A stretch of 64,000 nt of DNA from Cymbidium sinense (lineage: Eukaryota > Streptophyta > Magnoliopsida > Asparagales > Orchidaceae), in contig CM038221.1 in assembly GCA_021442155.1 (NCBI GenBank), forward strand, positions 153,503,601 to 153,567,600, written 5' to 3'. Shown in pieces: positions 32,541 to 44,800 of this stretch. Positions within the stretch are counted from its first letter, which is position 1, and every line of letters starts with the position of its first letter. The notes below the pieces were generated by a model that saw nothing but the letters and a program-made list of their open reading frames with translations, did not search any database and was not told the DNA's origin. Both the position numbers and the translations under genes were made by a program.

Positions 32541-34809
32541 TTTTGATAGCGTCATTTATGTTCTTGTTGCACTTTCTTAGGTTTGTTGTAGGCTGGAGAA
32601 AGGGAAGGATCAATATGATATATTTACAATGCTAGTAACATCTTTTAACTTAAGTGGTAGATGTAAGGTAGGGTCTGACTAAACTGGCGGATTCCTTTGT
32701 TGGAGTACTTGTTTAATCTTGTTTATTCATTACAATCATTATATTTGTTTTTAAGTTTTGGCTGTCAAGATTAGTAATCTCTTCTTCCTTCATTATATAT
32801 TTTTTTTTCATCACAAAGCGTAACATGTCAGTCTACTTGAATAAATATTTTTTTTTTCCTGTTCTTCAGGGAACATGTCAATGCTGCTGTCAACTTTTTT
32901 TTTTTTTTTTCATTTTTATCACATTTTTTCATCTTTAACATGCAACATTTCCTCGCTCTTTTCAAGCTTTTCTGTAATCTTGTTTTTAAAGTTTTTATTT
33001 TTCCTGTTTTTGGTCTTACCCATTGTTTGATGTGTGGTACGCAGCATGTTTAATAATGTATATTATTATTATTATTATCAATATCATTTTTTTTCTATCA
33101 CATTACTCCGACTCTTTGATATATGATTAATATTGTTAGCATTCTTTTTTTTTTTTTTAGTTATTTTGAGGGCATATCCTAATTAATAAAAAATAGATAA
33201 AAGCCACAAAAAGCTAGGCAGTAGTCTAACAATATGGAACAGAACATAAATTCTACAGTTTGTTAACATCAATGAAGGTGAGCCTAAGCGAAAGGACAAA
33301 TTTGAGATCCAAAAAACGTAGGGGATCCATGAACAAAAAAATTTTTTTTTGCTGCACTTGTCTTCACCATTCTTCAAACAAGATGATCTTTTTCTCATTA
33401 TGTTTTTCTAATATTGATGGATGTTGCATCATTTAGCTTCTTGCTTTTGTTTTTAAACTCTCACAATTCTTAGTAATTACTCTTGTTGCAATCATTTCAA
33501 TTTCTTGTTATAAAATTGTGTTAAAAAAGAATCAAAGGGATTTTTGTCTCGTTATTTGTAATCAGTGGGGACATTAAGGTCTTTGTAAATCAACTAATTA
33601 CTTTTACTATAGTTATAACTCTTTCAGCATAAAATGTTTTTTTTTCTGGTGACTTCAACACATGCAAAGTTGTGTAGTTTACTTACAATATTGCAGTAAA
33701 TTTCATACCCACGAGAATAACTTTAACTATTAATTGGGACACCATTCAATCATGAATATGGTACCTTAACACTATAAATAATTAAGAAATAATAGTGAAG
33801 GAGAGCCAAGCAAGTGGCACCTCAATTGTGCCAAAGGATTGAATCTTTGAAGATCTAGATTGTTGGTATTGAAGCCACTTACATCCAATGGTCTATTTCC
33901 CCTTAGAAGTTTATATTTCTCACCTTTTCTTTCAAAGGTATTAAATTATTCAATTACAACAAGCTCCTTAAATGTTAAAAATTATAACCTTCAGTAATAA
34001 TGTGACAATAGCATGATTAGTAGGCACTAATATGCCATTTGGCATATCATAAAGCTGGTTCAATAATTTTTTGTACTGATGTCCGGTTGAGATGTCTCTA
34101 GATTTAGTTTAGAATCATAGTTTTGTGCAAGAGGTGCTTGGATCTCTGTCACCTTTATGATTTTCAGCCTGGTGGAGTATACAATCATTTCTTTGTTGAC
34201 AGTGGTGGAGTTAGAAATTTTTTTAGAGGGGACACAAATTAATATTTTTTTTAAAATTCACCAATCTTTTTCATCTAAGTTTGAGATTGGCATGTTTTAA
34301 GAATTTTTTTGTTATAATTTATTAATATAAAAATATTACAAAAATTTAAATTTGTAATGCTTAGTCTTCATATTCTAAAAATTTTAAATGATCATGTCAT
34401 TATTGATACCTTCCAATATTTTTTTATTACTATAAGTGATACTAAAATGTTTTATAAATATCAAAATTTAAGCATTAGATATATAGGTACATAATTATTA
34501 TATATTTATATATGTAAATGCTCCAGAATATAATATACATATTAAAAATTATGTATTGTTGCAAAAATATTTTGAAACTTATAATGAATGCACATCATGA
34601 TTTTAATCAATTATGAAATGGTATCAAAGTGTTCTAATTTTTATTTAAATAAAGGTTTCAAAGTTTTTTAAATAAAAATAAAAATTTAGTTAATTAAAAT
34701 GAATGATTTTTAAAATAAGATGTTACATGAAAAGTGTTTTCATGTTTAAAAAATGTTGTGCTGATAAAACATAATTTTTTTTTTAATTCATACTTTGAAG
34801 TTGAATTAA

Positions 34810-34812
<3 letters not shown>

Positions 34813-34874
<62 letters not shown>
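34813..34874. repeat. (AT)n microsatellite
   Basis: About 62 bp of AT repeats within a very AT-rich part of intron C. Confidence 0.97.
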
Positions 34875-34877
<3 letters not shown>

Positions 34878-36946
34878 AGTATTATAATATAATAGTTTTA
34901 GAATAAATATTTTTAAAATTAATTTTTTTGTTAATTTTAATAATTCTTTATATGTTAAAAATAAACTTAAAATTGTTTTGGTTTTTTTGTTTTGTTTTTG
35001 GTGTGGGCTTGTCTCCTTCGGTACCCCCTTGAATGCACTAGTGCTTGTTGGTGGCATTTTATATATAATTCAATTGGTTGTTGCTAGTTTCTAATAAGTT
35101 TGCACTTTGTATGTGTAATGGTATTTTGAGCTGAGTTTATTTAGAGTGGGTTCGTAGTAGGCTTAGTTTTTTAATGGTGGTTTCTTTTGAATTCTTCCCT
35201 TAAATATCAACTTTGATATAGAAAAGTTGATTTTCCAAGGTGACATCCATAGTGGTATAGCTTTTTTGGTAGATGGTGAATGACACTTATACCTCCTGTT
35301 GTTTTGGCGGGTATCTAAGGAAAGATATTTGTGTGAGATAGGTTTATAGTTACTGCTATGCTGATATGCATGTGGACGAAGGGGGTACATTTGAATATTT
35401 TAGTTTGAATGGATGACATGATTTGGGCATGAGGGTAGGTTTTAAGGCTAGTTTGAGAGGAAAGTTGAAAGTTTAATATTTTAAAGGGCATGTGATTGAT
35501 AAAAAATGTTACAATTATCACAACTTTGCCCAAGAAATATTTCGGAATGCATGAGGCAAGCTTTGATTGATCAAGATACTTCGATCAATGTCTGTTTTTT
35601 CTTTTGGTAACTCTATTTTGTTGTGGATTGTTGACTCACATGCACCAATGGACATTCATAGTACTCATGCTCATTGTTAGTCTAGAGTATTTGGATTTTT
35701 TTCCTAGAATTGAGTTTGCATCATATAGAAAAGAGAAGTGACTAGAAAGCTTGTTTTGTTTATTCTCTCAGTCGGCATATATACAAAAGCTATCTTGTAA
35801 ATAATTTGAAACTACTAATTATGTGAATTTAAAAATAAAATAAAATTATTAATAGAAGATAATGTTGTACATAGGTGTCTACATTAAAGAATGTTGAGAA
35901 TGAGTGATGACATAACGTTAAAGTTAGAGTTTAAAATGGAAAGTGCTTTGAAGTTTTTTGTGATTAGAAAATATCTTTGAGAATTAAAGAGAAGTTTTAT
36001 ATAATTGCAATCAGAATAATAAAATGTTGTATTTTTTCAATTATTAGATGGTATAGAAGTCATTAACTATCATGTAGAGCATGATAGAATTGAGAATGTT
36101 TGAATGGATGTATTGCAAAACTAGGAAGATAGAATGGGATTTAAATATATCAAAATAATGGTAGGAGCAAAACTTATTGAAGATAAGGTAGCACATAATT
36201 AATTTAGTTGTTTTGTGCAATGTACAATAAAGGGTAGAAGATGCACCAGTAAGATAGATATATGAAATGATATTGAAGGATAGGCTAATAGGTAGATAGA
36301 AGATAGCATGCATAAAAGTTCTACAAGAGCATTTGGGGTAAAGTTGCCCAACATCTCATGCATCTCTAAATAGGAACTAATGGATATTGAGAATTTTTAA
36401 ATTTGATTGAAATAGTTGGGTAAGGTTACTGATGAAGTGAATTTTGTTCTTAATTATGATTGTATTGCTAAATTTTAAAACAAACTTGATATTTGTTATG
36501 ATGATTACAAGGTAATTAAACTTTTTGAGTCATATTTTAAATTATGAGGCAAGGTGTTATGACAAGTTCTAAGGGAAATCATATTTATATCTAAAGTTAG
36601 TTTGATTGCATTTTAGCAAAATATTGTGAAATATAATTTTTTGAGTGTAGTAAAAAAATATTGATAAAATTGATTTTTTGTTCAATTTTTAATTCTACTT
36701 TAATTTTGAAAAAGCATATAATCATGTATTGCAAGAGTTGGGTGTTGATCTTATCAAGTCAATTTTAATCATTTAAGCAAGCATATTGAATTCTATATAA
36801 CTATTTATTATTCTAATATTAGAAACTGTTTACAATTTTATTTATGTTTGTCAAAATTTAAAATTGAAATTAAATTATGTTTTAACTTGCTTATGTTGAT
36901 TAGCTTAAGAAGTTAGTTGTTAATTAGGGATTGTGATAATTACTTA

Positions 36947-37897
36947 GTGTCTATTTGGGGCAATTGCAGTGATATGAAAATGCAGTGGTGGAGTTGTTAC
37001 AGAAGAAGCTACTGTCTAAAATGTTGGTGGATATTATGTTTGTCTTTATTTTAAAAAGTTAGATCCTTGTTTAAAATTGCAAAATAAGAAACACGCCTTA
37101 AAACTTACCTCAACGATTTTTTTGAAAAAAATCATAATGAGGCTTATGCCTCCTTAGTGCTATGTGAGGCTTACACCTCATTAGTGCTATCTGAGGCTTA
37201 CACCTCACATGAAATGATGCCCGCTTCTCAATTTTTGTGAGGCATGTGCTTTTAAATCTATGTTAAAAAAATCAAATATAGTTTTTAATTAACCAAATAA
37301 CACATACAACTGATCTCAGGATAGACATGCCATGCATCTTTTCTCTTGTACCCTCTTTGCTCCCACGCACCGTGCTGGTCACCACTGCTACCATCATTAC
37401 TTATGAGACTTTTACTTTGATATAGGATAATTGAAGTGGGTGTGATAAATTTATTATTTCAAACTTATTTTGAACTATTATGTCATTAGCTCTAATCTTA
37501 TGTTACTTTGATGTTAGTATACCACTTATAACTTCATGATTGATAACAAGATATTAATATATTACTTGGTACTTTACATAAGTTATTATTATTACTATAT
37601 TAGGGTGTTAATTTATTATATTTTAATATGTCAATAAGTTGGGATGTTAATATATTACTTTTTGTTTTGTACTTTGATGTGTGTACAACATTTCTAATTT
37701 TGTGCAATTTATTGATTTTGAGGCTTATGCGTCACGTCATGGATGAAAAAGACCTCAATACCTGATTGCACAAGTTTAAATTTTGGGTTAGACCTTGGTG
37801 TTTTTACAACCACCACACTTTACCAGGTCAGGTTTGAAAACACAATATTTGTGCATTTTTGCACCACACCTCACTTCACTGTTGCCCAAATGCACCC
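36947..37897. mobile_element. PIF/Harbinger (Tourist-like) element, 951 bp, TTA duplication
   Basis: The left end GTGTCTATTTGGGGCAATTGC pairs with the reverse complement of the right end, GGGTGCATTTGGGCAAC; both continue into 'CAGTGA'. TTA flanks both sides (36944-36946 and 37898-37900), the 3-bp duplication usual for PIF/Harbinger. The interior has no transposase, so it is non-autonomous. It contains a small array of 'TGAGGCTTACACCTCA'-like palindromic units at 37137-37210. Confidence 0.72.
37137..37210. repeat. Three palindromic GAGGCTTAxxCCTC units
   Basis: GAGGCTTATGCCTC, GAGGCTTACACCTC and GAGGCTTACACCTC at about 27-bp spacing, separated by 'ttagtgctat(g/c)t'. A related 'gaggcttatgcgtc' occurs at 37719. 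All are inside the Harbinger-like element. Confidence 0.85.
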
Positions 37898-37900
37898 TTA

Positions 37901-38833
37901 GTTTAAATTTGTGCTTAAGCTTTAATTAGAATAATTAATCATTAGATATGATTAAAAATGATAAATACTAACCTATGCAAAATAAATGTTAATTACCTTT
38001 GTTTTCATTTTCATTTTTAAACTTGTTTATTATTTTTTTGTAAAACAAGTAAGAAATCCAAGCACATTTTTGTTTTTCTGCTAATATAAAAAGCAAAATC
38101 AAAACAAAATGAATACATGCAATAGTCAACGGAGTTAAATATAGAAAAAAATATTCATAAATCTGACCATTAATAGTTAGGATGAGGCTAGTACGATTCT
38201 CTTTCTGGTGCATGCATAAAAAAATTAATTTCCCTTTTGAATAAATTAGGTTACTTTTTTCGTTTACAAATATCTTTTGAAGAAACAAAATCATAAGTTT
38301 TAGAAAAAACCTGTTAAATAGAGTATGCATCATGTAACTTTTTGTACTGTTGTCTCTAGCCTGACGTTTTCATGGTTTATTCACCACATTTATGCTAAAA
38401 TTGACTTTTGACGAGTGATAGGCTAAATGCTGGTTTTATGTTTTCTTTCTTGTTTGTATATATTTTCTCTTGCTTTACTAAAAGAGTTGTATGATCACAA
38501 CATTAATCCTATTTTAATGAAGTTGTCTCCACTGCTCGTTATGTTTGTGTTTGATATTCACTTCAATTTGACTGAAATTTTTATTTAATTTAACCTTTTT
38601 TTTGGATTTCATTTTTTGTTAAGTAAAGGTGGTCACCCCTTCTATTACATTGAGTTATGAATCATATTGGTTGTCATTGATAACGTAGGGTGATGGTGCG
38701 TTTCTAGTATACATGTTTATCCATTTACTGATATGATATATCAAGAGTATGTCTAAACAATTTCAGTTCTTTTTCAGGCATGATCTCTACCTTTTGTGTT
38801 CTAACTATAAATTCTTTCTTTTTGACTGATTAG
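37901..38833. other. RECG intron C, 3' part
   Basis: AT-rich intron with no recognisable element. The minus-strand open frame at 37989-38333 is lysine/phenylalanine-rich as expected of AT-rich noise. Ends with 'ttgactgattag'. Confidence 0.5.
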
Positions 38834-38923
38834 GCTTACTTGGGGATCCACAGACCAAACAATTTAAATGAAGCTGATTTGGCGCGTAGAAGACTAAATT
38901 TTGACGAGTTTTTTTACATGCAG
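38834..38923 (+). CDS. RECG: RECG helicase exon (30 codons)
   Basis: Flanked by 'gattag' and 'gtaaat'. Encodes 'AYLGIHRPNNLNEADLARR' then 'RLNFDEFFYMQ', in phase 0 at both ends. It matches the RecG segment '(A)...IH.P..L.EAD.AR.RL.FDE.F..Q' just before the helicase core. No damage. Confidence 0.94.
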
Positions 38924-40203
38924 GTAAATATATTCCCTATTCTATTTTTGCATCTATCACTTTATAGAGTCCAACTCAATATGGTTCATTGTGGGCTATT
39001 GTGTAAGAATTACACGTGGTTCAAATCATTAAATTTCATGTTTCTTTAACTATTTACCGAAAATGTTAGAAATACAAGACTGTCTGAACGAAAATAGAAA
39101 CCTTTTTAAAAGTCTAGCTTTATCTGTATATTTTACCTATGAATGTCATCCAGTACATGTAAGAAGCCTTTGAAATCACAGTTATCTTATCAGAAATATC
39201 CATTTTGAAAAAAAATGGTCTTTTAGATTGATGATCAAATGATCTTATAATTTTTTAAAATCATACATACCACTATTTTTAATCATGTCAAAGAAAATAG
39301 ACTTTTTTTATCTTCCAATTAAAGACAACATCAAAATTTACTTGGGTGGACAGTGATTATTATTCTTTTATTAGGAGAAAAATCTCTCAAATATACCAAT
39401 TATTTTCTAAGATTTGACTAAAACTTCAGTTGGCCTGGAAATATGCACAAGAAGCATGGTGCTGGCGTAGTGAAAAAAAGCTGATCACCTCGTAGCAGGA
39501 AATTTTTAGGATTGCAGTTTCTGCATAAAATCTGCAGAGTTTTTACTGATGTTTAAACGTCTTATAATTTTTTTTTTTGCAATGGATTTCGAGTTTGACT
39601 AAACTTAAATTTGACCTTTGAAAAACCAATCGTTAGTTCATGTTAGATTGATCACTTAAACGAGCAGTTTATTGCATGCAATATTTTTTTTTATAAATAG
39701 GACTGGGGCATGTAAATTAGGTCTATAAGTTTCTGCATAAAATCTGCAGAGTTTTTACTGATGTTTAAAGGTCTTATAATTTTTTTTTTTGCAATGGATT
39801 TCGAGTTTGACTAAACTTAAATTTGACCTTTGAAAAACCAATCGTTAGTTCATGCTAGATTGATCACTTAAACGAGCAGTTTATTGCATGCAATATTTTT
39901 TTTTATAAATAGGACTGGGGCATGTAAATTAGGTTTATAACTTATAAAGTATTTGTCATTATGCCCTTGGCCTTCTTTAATGCTTCAAACTTAGTAGTGA
40001 ATGCAATTCTTGATGCTGCTTTAGGCTTGGAAAGTTGTTTTTCGGTGGCAATCAAAAAAGGCCTTTTTTTTGGCTTACATTTCAGTCCAGTTAAGAAATT
40101 TGTTCAATTCTGTATACACTATTAATTGTGATGTCTGATCCTTACAATGAAAAAGATTATTTTAATGTCTATTTAATTGTTTCATGCCCATTCCACAATG
40201 CAG
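38924..40203. other. RECG intron D (1.28 kb)
   Basis: The shortest intron of the gene in this window. It contains a 212-bp tandem duplication (39516-39939) and otherwise unique AT-rich sequence; it ends with 'ccacaatgcag'. Confidence 0.8.
39516..39939. repeat. 212-bp tandem duplication in intron D
   Basis: The segment from 'agtttctgcataaaatctgc' to 'gtaaattaggt(c/t)tataa' occurs twice back to back (39516-39727, 39728-39939). Only about three substitutions separate the copies, so the duplication is recent. Confidence 0.95.
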
Positions 40204-40437
40204 TTGGGCAGACTCTTTCAAATGCTTGACTCACAAGGTACACAGATCGAGAAGAAAGAACTGCTGAATAAATACAAATGCAACAAATTGAATGCTACTC
40301 CTGTGGAGGAATGGTCCACGCTTACTAAAAGCTTTTTAGAAGCTCTTCCTTATTCCCTAACTCCAAGCCAGTTAACTGCCGTCTCTGAAATTATCTGGGA
40401 TCTTAAAAGACCTGTCCCTATGAGTAGACTTTTACAG
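40204..40437 (+). CDS. RECG: RECG helicase exon (start of helicase domain)
   Basis: Seventy-eight codons between 'acaatgcag' and 'gtactt', phase 0 at both ends: 'LGRLFQMLDSQGTQIEKKEL', 'EEWSTLTKSFLEALPYSLTP', 'SQLTAVSEIIWDLKRPVPMS', 'RLLQ'. It contains the helical region and the 'LTxxQ' entry to helicase domain 1. In RecG the next residues are the Walker A motif (GDVGxGKT), which must be encoded by the next exon. I found no such exon up to 64000, so the following intron exceeds 23.5 kb. The frame is intact, which argues for a functional gene. Confidence 0.94.
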
Positions 40438-40734
40438 GTACTTGTCTAATTTTTTTCTTGTTGCTACCTGGTAATTGTTTTTTTTAATCTTACGTTCTTT
40501 AAATAAGAAAAATATTTCCTTTCAAAGTAAACTCTGCCATTACATTCTATATGATTTTTTTGCAAATTTGCCATATTATTATTTTTTAATGCATATTTTT
40601 TTATATGAGCAGTTTTAAGACCTAAACTTTGTATGTTGGGCAACAATTTGATGCAGAACAATCTCAATCTGTGCATAAATTTAGATAAGATCACCCAAAC
40701 AAAATCCTATGGGCTTGCATGGTAAAAGGGAAGC
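40438..40734. other. RECG intron E, 5' end
   Basis: About 300 bp of unique AT-rich intron following the donor 'gtactt', before the LINE fragment. Nothing else seen. Confidence 0.6.
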
Positions 40735-40980
40735 ATAAAATTAAGTGTTGTAGAGATGAGGATGCTCAGGTAAATAAGTGGCTTTACATTTAGAGATAAA
40801 ATGCGAAACAAATATATATGTGAAAAAGGTTTGAGTAGCTCCATTAGCGGATAAAATTAGAGAGAGTCGTCTTAGATGATTCGGTCACATAAAACGTTGA
40901 CCATCTAATTACCCAGTTTCGAGAGTAGATGTATTAGGTTTGGCTTATGTTTAGAAAGGTAGAGGTAGATTTAAATTGGA
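40735..40980 (+). mobile_element. LINE fragment (3' end of reverse-transcriptase ORF)
   Basis: In mixed frames the sequence reads like the conserved end of plant LINE ORF2: 'EMRMLR', 'FRDKMRNKYICEK', an 'RxxxWFGHV'-like block ('DDSVT' with frame damage) and 'RKVEVDLNW' at the 'GRGRPKLTW' position. It is truncated on the left and cut on the right by the LTR copy starting near 40981. Confidence 0.55.
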
Positions 40981-41640
40981 GCTGAAACGCACTCGATGGT
41001 GTCGAAAATCAATCGAAAAGACCTCTGCTTGACGAACAGACTCCACCATCGCATTCAGAATGTTGAAATTGATCAGAATATGCATATTGCACAATTCGAT
41101 GGTCGACCGATCAAGAAGGGGGTCGTCAAAGCGCTGACACGCATATCGAGGTCGGGAAGCTGCGATGATTCCCAAACAACCTCCGTTCGCAAAATTAATC
41201 GTGCCGTTAGCACCGAAACGTCAAAACTTATCAAATGAGATTGTTCGCGCACAATTCGGACGAGTATGCGTGAGTATCGAGCAATCGGATACAACAACAT
41301 GCAAATCTGTGCTGAAATACAATCGACGACACCGAAAATTAGTCGAAACGACCTCGGATCGACGAACAGACTCTGCCATCACGTTCAGAACGTCAAAATT
41401 GATCTGAATATGCATCTTGCATTATTCGACGGCCGACCGAAGAGAGGCCGTCCGATCTTTTATCGAGTCGGAAAGCGTGATGACGCCAAACCACCTCCGC
41501 GAAAATTAATCGCATTGTTAGCATCTAAACGCCAAAACCTATTACATAAGATTGTCCGCACTCAATTCGGACGAGTCCGCGTGAATATCGAGCGAGCGGA
41601 AGCGATGACGCGCAAATGTGAATTGAAATTGACCCCGATT
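40981..41640 (+). repeat. CG-rich 330-bp tandem repeat, two units
   Basis: Unit 1 (40981-41310) starts 'gctgaaacgcactcgatgg'; unit 2 (41311-41640) starts 'gctgaaatacaatcgacg'. Shared words include 'gacgaacagactc', 'cgttcagaa', 'gaatatgcat', 'aattcggacgag'. Units are rich in TCGA and ACG although the surroundings are AT-rich. Confidence 0.85.
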
Positions 41641-41788
41641 ACGATTTGAACCAAATCTCCGTCCTAAACGGATTGGCCGTACGTTGAAACATCAAAGTAA
41701 CCTAAAATCGACATATTTATTATCTATGTGACGATGTCAGCGCGAAAATTCAAATTAAGGCAAATAAAATAAAATAAAAACTAAATCT

Positions 41789-41796
41789 TATAAATA
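41789..41796 (+). promoter_or_regulatory. Probable LTR TATA box
   Basis: TATAAATA followed by 'ctccccc' and, 30-130 bp downstream, a CT-rich leader ((CT)n at 41892-41916). This matches the layout of a plant polymerase II core promoter inside an LTR. Other copies in the window lack an equally good TATA box. Confidence 0.5.
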
Positions 41797-41891
41797 CTCC
41801 CCCTTAAAATCCTAAACCTAATTTCTCCTATTCTCCCACTCTCCCACAGCCGACCTCTCTCCCAAACTCCCTCTCGCGTGACCTGTAAGCC

Positions 41892-41916
41892 CTCTCTCTC
41901 TCTCTCTCTCTCTCTC
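41892..41916. repeat. (CT)n microsatellite in LTR leader
   Basis: About 25 bp of CT repeats downstream of the TATA box. Confidence 0.95.
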
Positions 41917-43499
41917 CCCCGGTCCATTCACTGTGCTACAGTGCCCGACAGAGATTTCCTCGCGAAACAATCCGTCGACAGTGTAGCAATCACTGTAGTA
42001 ATCATTGTTCGGGCATTGTAGCACGACACTGTTCACGTTGCACCGCGCGCCATTCGCAGCTGCAGCGCTGCTCAGGAAGCTCAGGAGCGCACGCTCGCGT
42101 GCTCTCTTGAAGCCTGTGTTGACCATAAGTACCTGTACACGCCTTTCTCGGCGTGGCGAAAAAATCTGTATTTGCTTGTTGGTGTATAAGTACGCGTACA
42201 CGCCTGTGGGCTTCGAAAATTCGCCACCGACCTCTCGGCAAATTGAATTGAAGAGAGTGTGGTTGAAAGTGTCGATGTAATTTTCAGAAGGTAGATGAAA
42301 TAGTAAATAAGACACTACCCAGAGATTTCGTCCTCATTTGGTGTAGACTTTAGATCTGGTTCCAGGTTTCCTATAGGCACAAGCCCTTATAGTTAATTAT
42401 CCCTACGAGAGAGAACTTTCGATTAATTTGATCGCTGATGCGTATAGATAAGAAGTATGGAGTTTTAGAATTTAAGATTATGAAATTCATCATTTAAATT
42501 AAACCGATGGGAATGGCGATGACGCCATCGATCCATGCATCCCTGTCATATAAATTTTATTCTACTTAGAGGAGGTAGTAATCAACGACGAAGGATCCTT
42601 ATCGAACACATGAAGTTCCCAAGAAATCATTGTAAACTGGTGTTTGGAGATAATCTTATTTTTTTTGTGAGAGGGTTGTTTGCTATCTATAAATTCTATG
42701 ATACAACTCAAAGGACATATTGGAGAGCATATAATGCATTGTGATCATAATATAATGGAGTCTTATTGGCCAAACCACCGATCGGAGGATTATTATAATG
42801 ATCATATGTGAGCCTCCAAGTCAGCGAGAGGCCACGCTCTACCAAGATGAGAGTGAGAGTGAACATGTTGAATACTTTGACATATCTTGCTAGAGTTTTT
42901 TAATTTGTTATCCCCGACAAACAATCAAGGTAGATAGATAGTAGTTTTAATGATTGAATTTTATTTAAACAGTTTTTAGATTGACACTCAATTTGAGTTA
43001 ATTTGATTTGAAATTAGAATCGCATTTTGATGGAAGTATCCCCTCCGGTTGAAATAACCATTCAACACAGCTATCATCGGGGTAGTTAGTTGATTGACTC
43101 AAATATATTTGAGAACTTTAGATCTTACCAATTCTGTTTAGCTTCATCAGAGAATCGATCTACATGACGTAATTACCGATATTTTACTAAGTTTAAATTT
43201 ATATAATAAATATTTAGGTTTTGTTAACCCGGACTTAATCTTAAAACTAATCCGGAAAGCCACCCTTTTGTAGCTTCCTCAGACACTTGAATTTAAGTAT
43301 TCAACATAGTGTTGAGGCCCATGCGGGTGTATTTAAGAATGCCTTAATTAACGCATTCTGTTCGCTTGTACGGCGTGTTGGAAAATCTGGTGGTGTTTTG
43401 ATTTAGATTGTAATTTAAAATGTTGCTCGCAATTAGCTTACTTAATTTTCTAATCCTAAAATATCATTGGGTTTATAGTCTTTCCAACAGGTTGTTCGT

Positions 43500-44800
43500 T
43501 TTTAGTGAAAATCTCTTTTAAGATTCATTTGATTTTCACCTCAACTTGAAGATAGCATTCAACAAATTTCATATGTGCCAATTTTATGTTCATTGAAAGC
43601 CTTTTTTAGAAATTCGTCTTAAATTAGACATTCTAATACATAGGCTACATAAGAAGACTTCTTCTATATGAATCTCACTTTAGGGTTTGAATTGAACTTT
43701 ATCTCATTTGAAAATTAACCTTCTAGCTTCATGTAACCTCCTCATAAGTATAACATGAATTCAAAGTTATATTTGCACTTGGCTTGTTTTATTTCAATCA
43801 TTTTTCACACATGATAGAACATAAACCACAAGATTCAATTAGTTTTTTTAACTAATTAACTATTAACCTTTATAGTTTGTTATAGAATATAATGAATTAT
43901 CAAGCTTCATCATCATTTTCCAAGCTCGACTGTGTTCAATTTAATTACTTCTAATTCACTTGGAATAAGTTATAATAACTTCAGTGTCTACTACTTTAGT
44001 CATATTTATGTTTATTGGCTAGCATCGTAGTCACATCCATATTCATATAAGAGCTATTAAACCCAACATGGATTTATCCTTAACTTTACATCAAGCTCCA
44101 TGCTTATTTGAAAATTAGACTTTAAGTTTATTGCAAATCTCTTATGAGCTTGGTATTAACCTCTTTAAGTTTCACTTGCATTTGATTTGATAACAAACGT
44201 GGAACAAGGTTCTTGTGATATGTTTTACAAATGTCTCACCTATCATTGTACTTAATTGTTAGTTTAATTATAAGTGGGTCTCACAAAGATGACTTTCCTT
44301 TTCTATAAATAAGGTTAAGAGGGGTCTTGCCTTTCATATCATTTGCTTGAAAAACACTTCATATCCCTTAAAGATTTTAAAGAAAGTAAGGGAATTTTCT
44401 TGCATTTAAAGTAAGTATTTTATTTTTTTATGATAGTTTTTTTTAAAAGTTTCCCTTTAAGTATTCTCTATTTATTTCTCTTTGATTTATCTTCGTGTTT
44501 ATTGTGTATTTTCTTATTTAATTTAAGTTTAGACGATTTCTGTTTGAATTTATTTAAGTCTAAAAGAAATTTTAGCAAAGATTTAGGGAGACATCTAACA
44601 AATTTTTTATTTTGGCTTGCTCGATATGTCCTATTGAAAGCATGGCGTCATGAGACCAGTCTGCCTTCGCACCGCACGCTCTACAGCATTAATGGGTCTT
44701 GGAACGCAGAAGTATACATATGTTTTCATACATCCACAATCAATAACACTAATAACTTGCATTCAGAACATGTAAGCTGTAGAAGAGGACAATTGCTTGG
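43500..44800. other. Central AT-rich part of the antisense LTR
   Basis: This stretch has no clear counterpart in the other LTR copies. It contains an open frame on plus (44430-44810, hydrophobic start, no known family). It may be captured or simply diverged sequence. I see no gene I can support. Confidence 0.4.

Larger units (their letters stand above)
32371..36946. other. RECG intron C, 5' part
   Basis: Starts with 'gtaagttttc'. Contains a decayed duplicate of the preceding exon (about 32457-32540), several T-rich tracts (32890-32910, 33146-33160), (TTA)n near 33060-33078 and a long (AT)n. 34980-35060 looks somewhat like the 3' end of a plant LINE but is unproven. No gene seen. Confidence 0.5.
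40981..42204 (+). mobile_element. Tat-type LTR copy, left part (split by an antisense copy)
   Basis: Begins with two CG-rich 330-bp units, then an AT-rich stretch with a TATA box, a CT-rich leader and one CACGCC hairpin unit, ending 'gtgtataagtacgcgtacacgcc' at the insertion of the antisense LTR. It continues at 46320. The TGTTGACC start is not present, so the left end is truncated. Overlapping open frames here (such as 41266-41649) are products of the CG-rich repeat, not genes. Confidence 0.75.

Noticed and set aside
34980..35060. Resemblance to a plant LINE 3' end ('cttgtctccttcggtacccc')
   Set aside because: No upstream ORF2 wording, poly-A or target duplication was found; too weak to call.
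41266..41649. 127-codon open frame
   Set aside because: It runs across the two CG-rich 330-bp repeat units; other frames are also open there, so it reflects composition, not a gene.
41818..42315. 165-codon minus-strand open frame
   Set aside because: Crosses the junction between two oppositely oriented LTRs and a (CT)n repeat (Glu-Arg run); not a plausible protein.
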